From: Patescibacteria group bacterium
GTDB lineage: Bacteria; Patescibacteriota; Microgenomatia; UBA1406; GWC2-37-13
Direction of reading: 5' to 3'
DNA: 49,177 bases
NCBI GenBank assembly: GCA_026004415.1
Contig: BPJC01000003.1
Coordinates: forward strand, 1-49,177
The notes under the pieces are model-generated. The model had not been told where the DNA came from. It made no database searches and worked only from the letters and a program-made list of their open reading frames with translations. This document shows positions 42,022 to 49,177 of the stretch, piece by piece. The position numbers were made by a program, and so were the translations under genes. The stretch's first letter is position 1; every line of letters begins with the position of its first letter.

Positions 42022-42056
42022 TTTTTCTGCAAATTTATATATAATTAAATTTGCAT

Positions 42057-42125
42057 TGCGGGGTAGTGTACGGCGCACAGGAGGCTCATAATCTCCTAGG
42101 CTAGGTTCGACTCCTAGCCCCGCAA
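42057..42125 (+). tRNA. tRNA-Met (anticodon CAU), short D arm
   Basis: Acceptor TGCGGGG / CCCCGCA, anticodon arm GGAGG-CTCATAA-TCTCC, T arm CTAGG-TTCGACT-CCTAG. The D arm GTGTACGGCGCAC is only 13 bases. No encoded CCA. The CAU anticodon could also be a tRNA-Ile decoded after lysidine modification; initiator features are not seen. Confidence 0.85.
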
Positions 42126-42170
42126 CAAGTACTTCTTGTTTTAATTGTTGTTCTGCTTTAGAATATAATT

Positions 42171-42497
42171 ATGAGTTGGGATCAGTGTCTTATCAATAAT
42201 CAAATTCCTACCTTAGCTTGTCTTGAAGTAATTATAGGCAAGTTGGTTTCTTTAAGCAGTTGGTTATTTTTAACTGCTTTATTTGTAATGATTGTGATCG
42301 GAGCTTATAAATATCTTACTGCTTTTGGTTCAGAGGATAAAATGTCTCAAGCTAGATCTACTTTAAAGTTTGCTTTCATTGGTTTAATTATATACTTAGG
42401 AGCATTTTTAATAATTAGAATCATTGGTTATCTGTTTTTGGAAAATCCTGAGACTCTTTGGAATATTAATCTTATCAATCCGCAGACATCTGAGTAA
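42171..42497 (+). CDS. Pilin-like (TrbC/VirB2-type) small membrane protein
   Basis: 108 residues. Two membrane helices (WLFLTALFVMIVIGAYKYL and FAFIGLIIYLGAFLIIRIIG) flank the loop TAFGSEDKMSQARSTLK. This helix-loop-helix with G-S/G-x-x-D-K-x-x-x-A-R is shared with the genes at 16.7 and 47-48 kb. No signal peptide. A TATAAT ends one base before the ATG, so it may rather be read through from the tRNA-Met upstream. Confidence 0.6.
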   Translation: MSWDQCLINNQIPTLACLEVIIGKLVSLSSWLFLTALFVMIVIGAYKYLTAFGSEDKMSQARSTLKFAFIGLIIYLGAFLIIRIIGYLFLENPETLWNINLINPQTSE

Positions 42498-42579
42498 ATA
42501 TCTATCTGCTTTTATCTTAACTGAAAATCTTTTTAATATAAGATATAATAGAGATTAGTTTTATTTTATATTGAGTAAA

Positions 42580-42663
42580 GCCGCGGTGGCGGAATGGCAG
42601 ACGCGTAGGTCTCAAAAACCTATTTCCATTAAGGAAGTGTGGGTTCGACTCCCACCCGCGGCA
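42580..42663 (+). tRNA. tRNA-Leu (anticodon CAA)
   Basis: Acceptor GCCGCGG / CCGCGGC, anticodon arm TAGGT-CTCAAAA-ACCTA, long variable arm, T arm GTGGG-TTCGACT-CCCAC. The CCA end is not encoded, unlike the tRNA-Leu(UAA) at 35.9 kb. Confidence 0.95.
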
Positions 42664-42763
42664 CAATTGCTAAGATTTTAAGTTTGCCAAGCTGTATCCG
42701 AACATATTCTTGTAATTTTTTTATCTATTGCGTATTTTAAAAATAAGTTTCATAATATATCAT

Positions 42764-43450
42764 ATGCATTCTGTAGCTGAGTATATAAAAACAGCTTTAT
42801 CTGTAGGCAAATCAAAAGAAGATATCTACAAAGATCTGCTTAACAATGGTTTTACTATAGAGGTTATTGAGACTGGTTTTAAATCAGTGATGTCTGAACA
42901 GCAAAAAAATGTAATTCAAAATATGGTTATCAGAACAATAGTTGTGATTGGTGCTTTATTTGTTTGTATCGGAGTATTTGCTTTTATTGCGTCAAATTGG
43001 TCTGTTATGTCAGATTTTGTTAAGACAGCCTGTATTGTGATTTTTATGATACTCTTGTATAGTGTTGGTTGGTACTTTAGAGAAAGGACGCGATTTAGTT
43101 ATGTGGGTAGTAGTTTGATATTTTTAGGCACTTTAATTTACGGCGCTGGTTTGTTTTTAATTGCTCAGATTTTCAATATTCGCTCTAATTGGTTTGTCGG
43201 TTTTATTTTGTGGATGTTGGGAGCTGTTGTCATGGGTTTTGCGGTTGAGATTTATTGGTTGTTTTATTTAGCAGTGTTTTTGAATTTCTTAATAATATCC
43301 GTATATATATTCAATATTATTTTAGATTATCAGCAAAATCTCTACTTGACTGCTGATTTAGTTTATTTAAGTTTGGCTGTAATTTTTAGTTTTATCTCTG
43401 GTTGGGTTATCAAAAAAAGGATTCAGCCAGAGTTTAAAGATTTCTATTAA
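42764..43450 (+). CDS. DUF2157-type membrane protein
   Basis: 228 residues from ATG 42764 (a TTG at 42728 is possible). A cytosolic N-terminus, then about six helices. VIGALFVCIGVFAFIASNWS, with the family's ending A-x-N-W, starts the DUF2157 domain. Function unknown. It is the first gene of a three-gene operon that ends with a GDYXXLXY protein, a known combination. Confidence 0.75.
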   Translation: MHSVAEYIKTALSVGKSKEDIYKDLLNNGFTIEVIETGFKSVMSEQQKNVIQNMVIRTIVVIGALFVCIGVFAFIASNWSVMSDFVKTACIVIFMILLYSVGWYFRERTRFSYVGSSLIFLGTLIYGAGLFLIAQIFNIRSNWFVGFILWMLGAVVMGFAVEIYWLFYLAVFLNFLIISVYIFNIILDYQQNLYLTADLVYLSLAVIFSFISGWVIKKRIQPEFKDFY

Positions 43451-43461
43451 AAGATGCAACT

Positions 43462-44562
43462 ATGTATTATTTGTTAAATGATATATTTATATATGCTCCA
43501 ATTGTTTTAATTTTATTGTTGTTTTTATTTCGGTCTTTAATTAAAAAAAGCCTTTCTATTATTAATGCAGATAATTTTAATTTGACATTATCAAAAAAAG
43601 ATGTTTTGTCACAGTTGTTTTTATTTCAATCGTTTGTTTTTTTTAGTTTGTTTTTATTTGTTTTCAATATGAAATTGGGTTATCCTTTGCCTTGGCGATC
43701 TCTTTTGTTGCTGGTATCTGTTATTGGGTTGGTTTTTGCTTATGGTTTAAAGGTTGTATATGTTTTGATTATTAGTTTAATCTCCCTTGTAGTTTGGTGG
43801 GTCTTAGAGGTTGTTTTTCAAATTGTTGGTGATTCAGAGGTTAACAGAGTCTTTATTTTTTCAGGTATTAGCTTTTTTTCATTGATTTATTTTGTGGTTG
43901 GCAGAATTCATGAGCAAAATATAAAATTTAAGCGATTTAGCTTGGTTTATCTTATATTTGGAATAATTTATGTAACTTTTGTTTTATTTTATTTTTCAAC
44001 TAAGGCAGGTCTTTATAACTTTGCTAAACAAACTCAAGGCACACCTTTTTATTATAGCTCTTGGGTTTCTGTTTTGTTGTTTGTTGTTCTGCTTATTACT
44101 TTGTTTGGCTTGACTTTTTACTCTCTAGTTAATAATTTAATTCACAAATATGAGTTTATGATGGTTTTAATTTTAGGCTTATTTTTTGCAGTGATCTCCT
44201 TTTTGCCAGAACAGAGAATTTTTAAAGATCATGCATATTACTATAAAGACTTTTACGAAGATTTGTTGCCTGCAGGCTTTGTTTGGATTATAGTTTTTAA
44301 TATCTTCTCATTTTTAGAGATGGTTGGGATTATTCTTCTGGGATATTTAAGAAAAGAAGTCTGGTTGGTTAATATAGGCATATTTGCTTTGTTTGTTTTC
44401 ATGATTGTAAAGTATTTTGACTGGTTTTACTCTTTCTTGTATAAGAGTTTGTTTTTTATAGGAGCTGGAGTCTTGCTTTTTGTATTGGGTTGGTTATTGG
44501 AAAAAGGTAGAAATTATGTAATTTCAAATCTAAAAGTTGAGTCAGAACAAAGGTTTCAATAG
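43462..44562 (+). CDS. Polytopic membrane protein (DUF4401-like by context)
   Basis: 366 residues, about ten hydrophobic segments, little else. Position between a DUF2157 and a GDYXXLXY gene is where DUF4401 or DUF2157 C-terminal parts usually lie; the assignment is by context. It ends LVWV-type helix LFVLGWLLEKGRNYVISNL. It stops one base before the ATG of the next gene. Confidence 0.55.
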   Translation: MYYLLNDIFIYAPIVLILLLFLFRSLIKKSLSIINADNFNLTLSKKDVLSQLFLFQSFVFFSLFLFVFNMKLGYPLPWRSLLLLVSVIGLVFAYGLKVVYVLIISLISLVVWWVLEVVFQIVGDSEVNRVFIFSGISFFSLIYFVVGRIHEQNIKFKRFSLVYLIFGIIYVTFVLFYFSTKAGLYNFAKQTQGTPFYYSSWVSVLLFVVLLITLFGLTFYSLVNNLIHKYEFMMVLILGLFFAVISFLPEQRIFKDHAYYYKDFYEDLLPAGFVWIIVFNIFSFLEMVGIILLGYLRKEVWLVNIGIFALFVFMIVKYFDWFYSFLYKSLFFIGAGVLLFVLGWLLEKGRNYVISNLKVESEQRFQ

Positions 44563-44563
44563 T

Positions 44564-45121
44564 ATGATTGCCAAAAATACTAAGTTTATTTTAGCAATAC
44601 TGTTTCAGATCGCAGTTATTTTTTTGGTTATACTATCAAAGTATACGATTCTTAATACAGGCGTTGAGGTTCGTTTAAGGATTTTGCCTGTAGATCCAAG
44701 AACTCCTTTACGCGGTGATTATATGAAACTTAGTTATAACATCTCTAATTTAAACAGCAGATTGGCAGATGGACATAAAATTCGAAATGGAGATACAGTT
44801 TATGTTGTGTTAGACAAACAAGGCAGGTATTGGGAAGCTAAAAATATTTCAAAAACTAAACCAACAGGAAGTTCCCTTTTTATAAAAGGAACAGTCATAC
44901 GGGGTGGTGTGGCATACGATACTATTTATCCAGATGCCAATAAAGGTCTAAGTAATAATTTGTTAATTTCTTATGGCATAGAGGATTATTTTATCCCTGA
45001 ATCTAGTGGAAGAGATTTGAATATTAGAAATAAAGAGATGTCTGCAGCTGTTGTAATTGATAGAGCAACCGGTGAGGCTGTTTTGAAACAGGTTTTTCTT
45101 GATAATGAACCTTGGCCTTAG
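44564..45121 (+). CDS. GDYXXLXY domain protein
   Basis: 185 residues from ATG 44564; a longer in-frame start would overlap the upstream gene. One N-terminal helix (FILAILFQIAVIFLVIL), then RILPVDPRTPLRGDYMKLSY, the G-D-Y-x-x-L-x-Y motif that names the family, and a beta-rich extracellular part ending in VVIDRATGEAVLKQVFLDNE. Function unknown; always near DUF2157 membrane proteins. Confidence 0.85.
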   Translation: MIAKNTKFILAILFQIAVIFLVILSKYTILNTGVEVRLRILPVDPRTPLRGDYMKLSYNISNLNSRLADGHKIRNGDTVYVVLDKQGRYWEAKNISKTKPTGSSLFIKGTVIRGGVAYDTIYPDANKGLSNNLLISYGIEDYFIPESSGRDLNIRNKEMSAAVVIDRATGEAVLKQVFLDNEPWP

Positions 45122-45249
45122 TTTAGTTGTTATGATCCAACTGTGATAAAAATAGTTTCAAATATTGCCAGATCAATTTTATCATTAGTAATTCTCTTGT
45201 CTAAAAGGGTTCTTGATGAGGTTTTTAAGTTTTTTTTTAAGGACTGTTG

Positions 45250-47064
45250 TTAACTGTCAGTTAAACTGAAACTTCTACTTTTGTTTAAGTTTAGAAATAT
45301 CTCAATTGCTTTTGTTATGTCAATCATTTTTTCTTGTTTGCCACCTCGGTATCTGATAGTAACTGTTTTTGTGTCTGCTTCTTTTTGGCCTATTATTAAG
45401 CTGATAGGAATTTTCTCAAGTTCAACATTTCTAATTTTTTCAGATAAGGTTTGATTTTTAAGGTTGATAGACGCTCGTAGATTTGATTTTTTTAACTCTT
45501 CCAGAATTTTGTTGCTGTATTCTGATTGTTTTTCTGAGATAGGTAAAAGAACAACTTGGATAGGGCTTATCCAGAATGGAAGTTTGCCAGCAGTATGTTC
45601 AAGCAAGATTGAGATAAATCTTTCCATGCTACCCATAATGGCGGCATGAATCATAACGATAGGTTCTTTCTCTGAGTTTTCGTTTATGCAGTAAAGTCCA
45701 AATCTTGCCGGCATATTTCTATCTATTTGTATTGTTGCCACTTGCCATTCTCTTTTGAGTGAGTCCTTAAGCATAAAATCGATTTTAGGTCCGTAGAAAG
45801 CCGCTTCGCCATAGGCAATGTAATGTTTTAGGTTTTTTCTTTCTGCAATTGACTTTAGTTGAGACTCTGTTTTCTCCCATATAGATCTATCTCCTAGATA
45901 GTTTTCAGGTTTTTTAGGATCTGAAAAAGATAGTCTTACCTCAAGCTCAAAGTTGAAGGTTTTGTAAAATTCAGAAACAATGTTCCAAATGATATCTATT
46001 TCTTGTTCAAGTTGTGTTTCTCTACAAAAAACATGAGCATCATCTTGGGTAATACACAAAACTCTTGAAAGGCCTAATAACTCTCCGCTTTGTTCGTCTC
46101 TATAAACCATTGTAGTATTACAGTAACGCTGAGGTAGTTCTCTGTAACTATGTTCTTTGCGTGCGTAAATTTGTATATGATGAGGGCAGTTCATTGGTTT
46201 TATAGCATATTCATTGCCTTCTCTGCTCTTAATTTTAAACAGATCATCTTTATACTTATCCCAGTGTCCACTAATTTCATAGAGTTTTCTTTTAGTTAGG
46301 TGTGGAATCTCAACCTTTTCATAATTATATTTACTTCTTATGTCCCAGACAAAATTGTCTAGTTCAGTTCTTAAGATTGTTCCTTTAGGTGTCCAGAGCG
46401 GAAGGCCTGGTCCTACTAAGTCAGAGAAAACAAACAGATCAAGTTGTTTTCCTAACAGTCTGTGATCTCTTTCTTTTGCTTGTTTTATAATGTTAAGATG
46501 CTCTTCAAGTTTTTTTTGGTTGGCAAAAGCAGTGCCATATATTCTGGTTAGCATTTTGTTTTTACTGTCTCCTTTCCAGTAAGCGCCAGCAATAGAGGTT
46601 AGTTTAAAGGCTTTAATCTCAGATGTGTTTTTTAGGTGTGGGCCTTTGCAAAGATCAATAAAATCTCCCATAGTATAGATTGAGACTTTGCCCTTTTTGC
46701 CAAAATCATCTCGTTTTCCTGTTTCAATTTCTTTAATAATTTCTAATTTATAAGGTTGGTCTTTGAAAAGTCTTTTTGCTTCATTGATTGTTATCCAGTC
46801 TTGAGTTATCTCACCGTTTTGTTTTTTTAGAGTTTTCATCTCTTGTTCTATAAGTTTTAGAGCCTTATCGTTTATAGTGTCCAGATTATGTTTTTTTAAT
46901 ATAGAAAGATCAGCTTTTGAGAAGTCAAAGTCATAATAAAAACCATCTTCTATAACTGGTCCTATTGCTATTTTTACGCCTGGAAAGAGTTTAAGCACAG
47001 CATAGGCAAGTAAGTGTGCTGTTGAGTGTCGCAGTCTATAAAGGTTGCTATTATGATCAGACAT
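45250..47064 (-). CDS. thrS: Threonyl-tRNA synthetase
   Basis: 604 residues. The editing domain starts with YRLRHSTAHLLAYAVLKLFP (H-x-x-x-H) and has MGDFIDLCKGPHLKNTSEIK. The catalytic core has IKPMNCPHHIQIYARKEHSY (Zn Cys and His), YRELPQRYCNTTMVYRDEQS (motif 2) and PIVMIHAAIMGSMERFISIL (Zn His, motif 3). The anticodon-binding domain is at about 495-590. The usual N-terminal TGS domain (about 60 residues) is absent. It charges tRNA-Thr. The 45122-45249 gap downstream shows no gene. Confidence 0.96.
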   Translation of the reverse strand: MSDHNSNLYRLRHSTAHLLAYAVLKLFPGVKIAIGPVIEDGFYYDFDFSKADLSILKKHNLDTINDKALKLIEQEMKTLKKQNGEITQDWITINEAKRLFKDQPYKLEIIKEIETGKRDDFGKKGKVSIYTMGDFIDLCKGPHLKNTSEIKAFKLTSIAGAYWKGDSKNKMLTRIYGTAFANQKKLEEHLNIIKQAKERDHRLLGKQLDLFVFSDLVGPGLPLWTPKGTILRTELDNFVWDIRSKYNYEKVEIPHLTKRKLYEISGHWDKYKDDLFKIKSREGNEYAIKPMNCPHHIQIYARKEHSYRELPQRYCNTTMVYRDEQSGELLGLSRVLCITQDDAHVFCRETQLEQEIDIIWNIVSEFYKTFNFELEVRLSFSDPKKPENYLGDRSIWEKTESQLKSIAERKNLKHYIAYGEAAFYGPKIDFMLKDSLKREWQVATIQIDRNMPARFGLYCINENSEKEPIVMIHAAIMGSMERFISILLEHTAGKLPFWISPIQVVLLPISEKQSEYSNKILEELKKSNLRASINLKNQTLSEKIRNVELEKIPISLIIGQKEADTKTVTIRYRGGKQEKMIDITKAIEIFLNLNKSRSFSLTDS

Positions 47065-47106
47065 TTTATGGTTATTATATCACATAGTATAATAAATATT
47101 GTTTTA

Positions 47107-47433
47107 TTAATCCCATTTAATCGCGCCTTTTTCAAGCAGTACTGGAATTTTGATATCGCAGGAAATGCCAAAACAGATGTTTTCCTGAAAGACTAAACTC
47201 TCAAGAGTCCAGGCAATAGCTAAAACAGCAACGATCATAATAAGACCAATAACAGCGGCAGTGATTTTTTTTCTGGCACCAGAGATTTTATCATCATCAC
47301 CGCCAGAGGATAACCACTCAAAAGCGCCCATAATAAGGTAGTAGAGGGCAACTAGAGCGGCAACTGTAAAGAACAACTTCACAGCAAAAGACAGTAAGGT
47401 TGCCAAGCTAATAGCTGGAATTCCTTCAATCAT
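47107..47433 (-). CDS. Pilin-like membrane protein, tandem copy 3
   Basis: 108 residues from ATG 47433, which overlaps the stop of copy 2 as ATGA. Same two-helix block as the other copies: AVKLFFTVAALVALYYLIMG, loop WLSSGGDDDKISGARKK, AAVIGLIMIVAVLAIAWTL, and the tail NICFGISCDIKIPVLLEKG. It has no signal peptide of its own, so it either inserts directly or depends on copy 2 for targeting. Confidence 0.65.
   Translation of the reverse strand: MIEGIPAISLATLLSFAVKLFFTVAALVALYYLIMGAFEWLSSGGDDDKISGARKKITAAVIGLIMIVAVLAIAWTLESLVFQENICFGISCDIKIPVLLEKGAIKWD
47211..47373. repeat. 163-bp near-identical coding repeat, unit a
   Basis: The same block occurs at 47516-47678 and 48013-48175, covering the loop and second helix of three tandem pilin-like genes. 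The copies differ by a handful of bases, while the 5' parts of the genes are unrelated. Confidence 0.9.
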
Positions 47434-47861
47434 TTTTCCCAAAGAACTGGTATTTTGATATCACAGGAAATGCCAAAACAAATATTTCGTTGAAACACAA
47501 GTTGTTCTAATGTCCAGGCAATGGCTAAAACAGCAACGATCATAATAAGACCAATAACAGCGGCAGTGATTTTTTTTCTAGCGCCAGAGATTTTATCATC
47601 ATCACCGCCAGAGGATAACCACTCAAAAGCGCCCATAATAAGGTAGTAGAGGGCAACTAGAGCGGCAACTGTAAAGAATAGTTTTACAGCAAAAGATAAA
47701 ACAGCATCAAGCTCTATTTTAGGAACAAAACCTGTAGCTCCTATTGTTGCTTCTGTTATAGCAAAAACAGATTTAGGAAAAAAATAAATTAGACTGGTTT
47801 GCAGAATATAAAGAATTATTTTGGTTTTTTGCTTGATTTTATCTAAACTTTTTTTCATCAT
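47430..47861 (-). CDS. Pilin-like membrane protein, tandem copy 2
   Basis: 143 residues from ATG 47861; the frame stays open to 47978, but that part overlaps copy 1. Signal-like N-terminus (IILYILQTSLIYFFPKSVFA), then the same two-helix block and Cys-containing tail NICFGISCDIKIPVLWEK as copies 1 and 3. It resembles TrbC/VirB2 pilin precursors; an alternative is a holin-like or channel protein. Confidence 0.65.
   Translation of the reverse strand: MMKKSLDKIKQKTKIILYILQTSLIYFFPKSVFAITEATIGATGFVPKIELDAVLSFAVKLFFTVAALVALYYLIMGAFEWLSSGGDDDKISGARKKITAAVIGLIMIVAVLAIAWTLEQLVFQRNICFGISCDIKIPVLWEK
47516..47678. repeat. 163-bp near-identical coding repeat, unit b
   Basis: Middle copy of the block described for 47211-47373. 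Same orientation, 305 bases away from unit a. Confidence 0.9.
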
Positions 47862-47884
47862 TGTTAAAAATAATAATAAAATTA

Positions 47885-48370
47885 TTAAGTTCTTTGAGTC
47901 CCCCCAATTCTGTTTGGTTGTGAATCTTGATTTTGCCAAAGAACTGGTATTTTGATATCGCAGGAAATACCAAAACAAATATTTCCTTGAAACACAAGTT
48001 GTTCTAATGTCCAGGCAATGGCTAAAACAGCAACGATCATAATAAGACCAATAACAGCGGCAGTGATTTTTTTTCTAGCGCCAGAGATTTTATCATCATC
48101 ACCGCCAGAGGATAACCACTCAAAAGCGCCCATAATAAGGTAGTAGAGGGCAACTAAGGCAGCAACTGTAAAAAACAGCTTTATAGCAAAAGATAAAACT
48201 GTTGCTAAATTAATTTCAGGTAAACCTTCTATAGTTCCTGCGCTTTTTGTCTCTATTGCATAGACAGAGGATGAATACAACAAAACAAAGACATAAGAAC
48301 ATATTTTAAGTAGTTTGTTTCTAAAAGTATGATTTTTTATAATATTACCCATCTTTTTCTTAAAATCCAA
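47885..48370 (-). CDS. Pilin-like membrane protein, tandem copy 1
   Basis: 161 residues. Signal peptide-like start (LLKICSYVFVLLYSSSVYA), the shared two-helix block, the tail NICFGISCDIKIPVLWQ and an extra C-terminus with NQDSQPNRIGG. It is the first gene of the row copy 1-2-3, read leftwards; the gap to copy 2 is 23 bases. CPR genomes often have type IV pili or related fibres, but which system uses these proteins cannot be told here. Confidence 0.65.
   Translation of the reverse strand: MDFKKKMGNIIKNHTFRNKLLKICSYVFVLLYSSSVYAIETKSAGTIEGLPEINLATVLSFAIKLFFTVAALVALYYLIMGAFEWLSSGGDDDKISGARKKITAAVIGLIMIVAVLAIAWTLEQLVFQGNICFGISCDIKIPVLWQNQDSQPNRIGGTQRT
48013..48175. repeat. 163-bp near-identical coding repeat, unit c
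   Basis: Third copy of the block, 497 bases from unit b, same orientation. Confidence 0.9.
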
Positions 48371-48436
48371 TTCTTATATTTAAAGAGTACTATTATAGTT
48401 TTATTTTGTCAAGCGGTCTTTTTTTGCTTTTCTTAC

Positions 48437-48670
48437 ATGGGTACAGACATATTGACCCCCTATGAAAACAAGATTAATAAAATAGATAAAAACGCTGCTT
48501 GGCAAAGAAAAATGTTTCCAAACAGAAAAGAATATTTTAAAATCATAAAGTTAATAATTAAAAAAGGGCTCTGCCTAAAACGGCAGATCCTCCGTCTTAT
48601 GAGGATTGGTATCTCAACCTACAAAGCCCTTATTAAAGATTTAGAAAATAAGAGAAAAAACCTATGGTAA
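48437..48670 (+). CDS. Transposase OrfA-like DNA-binding protein
   Basis: 77 residues from ATG 48437 (the frame stays open upstream to 48329). Basic and helical: RKEYFKIIKLIIKKGLCLKR and QILRLMRIGISTYKALIKDL look like a helix-turn-helix. Its end overlaps the next ORF (ATGGTAA). Probable first ORF of the insertion sequence. Confidence 0.55.
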   Translation: MGTDILTPYENKINKIDKNAAWQRKMFPNRKEYFKIIKLIIKKGLCLKRQILRLMRIGISTYKALIKDLENKRKNLW

Positions 48671-49177
48671 AGTTAGGTAATCTACAAATAAATATATACC
48701 ACAGAACCAGGAAAAAATCACCAGAAGATGCAAGGGAGTTGGTAAGAGAGGTATATGAAAAGAATGAGAGGAAGATAAAAAGGACAGCCAAAATTCTTAG
48801 GATATCAAAAAACACAGTAAAAAGAGCTATAAGAGGGCCATTAAATGATAAAGATAAAACTCCCAAAAGACAACCCAAGAAAATAAAGGCAGAATTTGAG
48901 AAGTTAATAGTAAAAGAAGCAGAACTAACAGGGTTTGGATACAAGCAACTTACAGGGTATTTAAGAAAGAAGTATGGGTTAGAATTTAAAGACTACACGG
49001 TAAAGAAGGTGTTCTTTACAGGAATGGGAGAGTAAAAAGGAAAAGGAGAAGAAAAAGAGAGTACAAAATGATTTATGTATATAACAAGCTAAGACCTTTT
49101 GAGCAAGTACAAGTAGATACAAAATATATTTACGATAAAACAAGTCTTCCCTATTTTGTTTACAGGCTTTTACAACA
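48664..49177 (+). CDS. Transposase with HTH and start of the rve integrase core, frameshifted, cut by window end
   Basis: The first frame gives 123 residues: KRTAKILRISKNTVKRAIRG is a helix-turn-helix, and LTGFGYKQLTGYLRKKYGLE followed by FKDYTVKKVFF matches the linker of IS3/IS481 transposases. It stops at 49035. The -1 frame, open from about 48990, continues as YRNGRVKRKRRRKREYK and then RPFEQVQVDTKYIYDKTSLP, the first catalytic Asp strand of the DDE core. A -1 change within about 48990-49035 joins them, as in IS elements that use programmed -1 frameshifting; no classical A6G slippery site is seen. Confidence 0.7.

Larger units (their letters stand above)
48437..49177 (+). mobile_element. 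Insertion sequence (IS3/IS481-like), 5' part
   Basis: Two overlapping transposase ORFs and the start of a DDE integrase core run into the right window edge. The likely left end is near 48437 (GGGTACAGACATATTGACCC), but the inverted partner is outside the window, so the border is an estimate. Confidence 0.7.

Noticed and set aside
42540-42580. Strong own promoter for tRNA-Leu(CAA) (TATAAT near 42544)
   Set aside because: The distance to the tRNA is plausible, but no -35 box at correct spacing could be found, so it was not listed.
47211-48175. CRISPR or other short-spaced repeat array
   Set aside because: The three repeats are 163 bp long, lie in coding sequence and have no regular spacers. 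No CRISPR array was found anywhere in the window.

Overview
The window looks like a piece of a small, AT-rich chromosome from a Candidate Phyla Radiation (Patescibacteria) bacterium, probably of the Microgenomates type; the phylum is an inference. Supporting traits are very low GC, short intergenic gaps, many start codons lying almost on top of -10 boxes, Pro/Thr-linker secreted proteins, several pilin-like two-helix membrane proteins, an RNase Y, endonuclease Q, a B12-dependent ribonucleotide reductase with its own cobalamin adenosyltransferase, and many unassignable membrane proteins.

Layout. (1) 1-5.4 kb: a biosynthetic cluster that reads as a ribosomally made, post-translationally modified peptide (RiPP) pathway of the thiazole/oxazole (TOMM) class. 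It holds a signal-peptidase-like protein, an HPr-kinase-like protein, a QueC-like ATP pyrophosphatase, a YcaO cyclodehydratase, a SagB-type dehydrogenase, two small unknown genes, and a candidate precursor in which a short GTCCCGT stretch is fused directly to a Hint (intein/hedgehog-type) autoprocessing domain. This is the most interesting system in the window. (2) 5.5-11.1 kb: a Tat-type secreted zinc-protease-like gene and a decayed block (mutS fragment, a long broken Tat-signal gene, a broken Nudix gene). The block is bounded by a perfect 75-bp direct repeat, and in the line I counted its strand composition is opposite to that of the flanks. (3) 11.2-19 kb: RNase Y, HU, a DUF5667-type secreted protein, an O-antigen-ligase-like protein, endonuclease Q, a frameshifted sortase-type surface protein, a pilin-like protein and a coiled-coil/SpoIID cell wall protein. 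(4) 19.2-21.9 kb: dnaA-dnaN with DnaA boxes. Strand composition switches here, from A/C-rich to T/G-rich on the + strand, so this is the likely replication origin. (5) 21.9-35.8 kb: a Xer-family protein lacking catalytic residues, a PIN protein, nrdR-nrdJ-adenosyltransferase, thioredoxin, secreted proteins including two glycosidase-like ones, a ribulose-phosphate epimerase, a Ca2+/cation exchanger and RNase HI. (6) 35.8-49.2 kb: three tRNAs, an FtsB-like protein, a sulfatase followed by three GH130-type domains in two genes, a DUF2157/GDYXXLXY membrane operon, threonyl-tRNA synthetase, three tandem near-identical pilin-like genes, and the start of an insertion sequence cut by the window edge.

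Several genes in the first 17 kb are broken by single-base changes, mostly in homopolymers. I joined frames by eye where both sides made sense as protein and marked each case. It is not possible from the sequence alone to separate consensus errors, transcriptional slippage and true decay, though the in-frame stop in the Nudix box argues for decay at least there.
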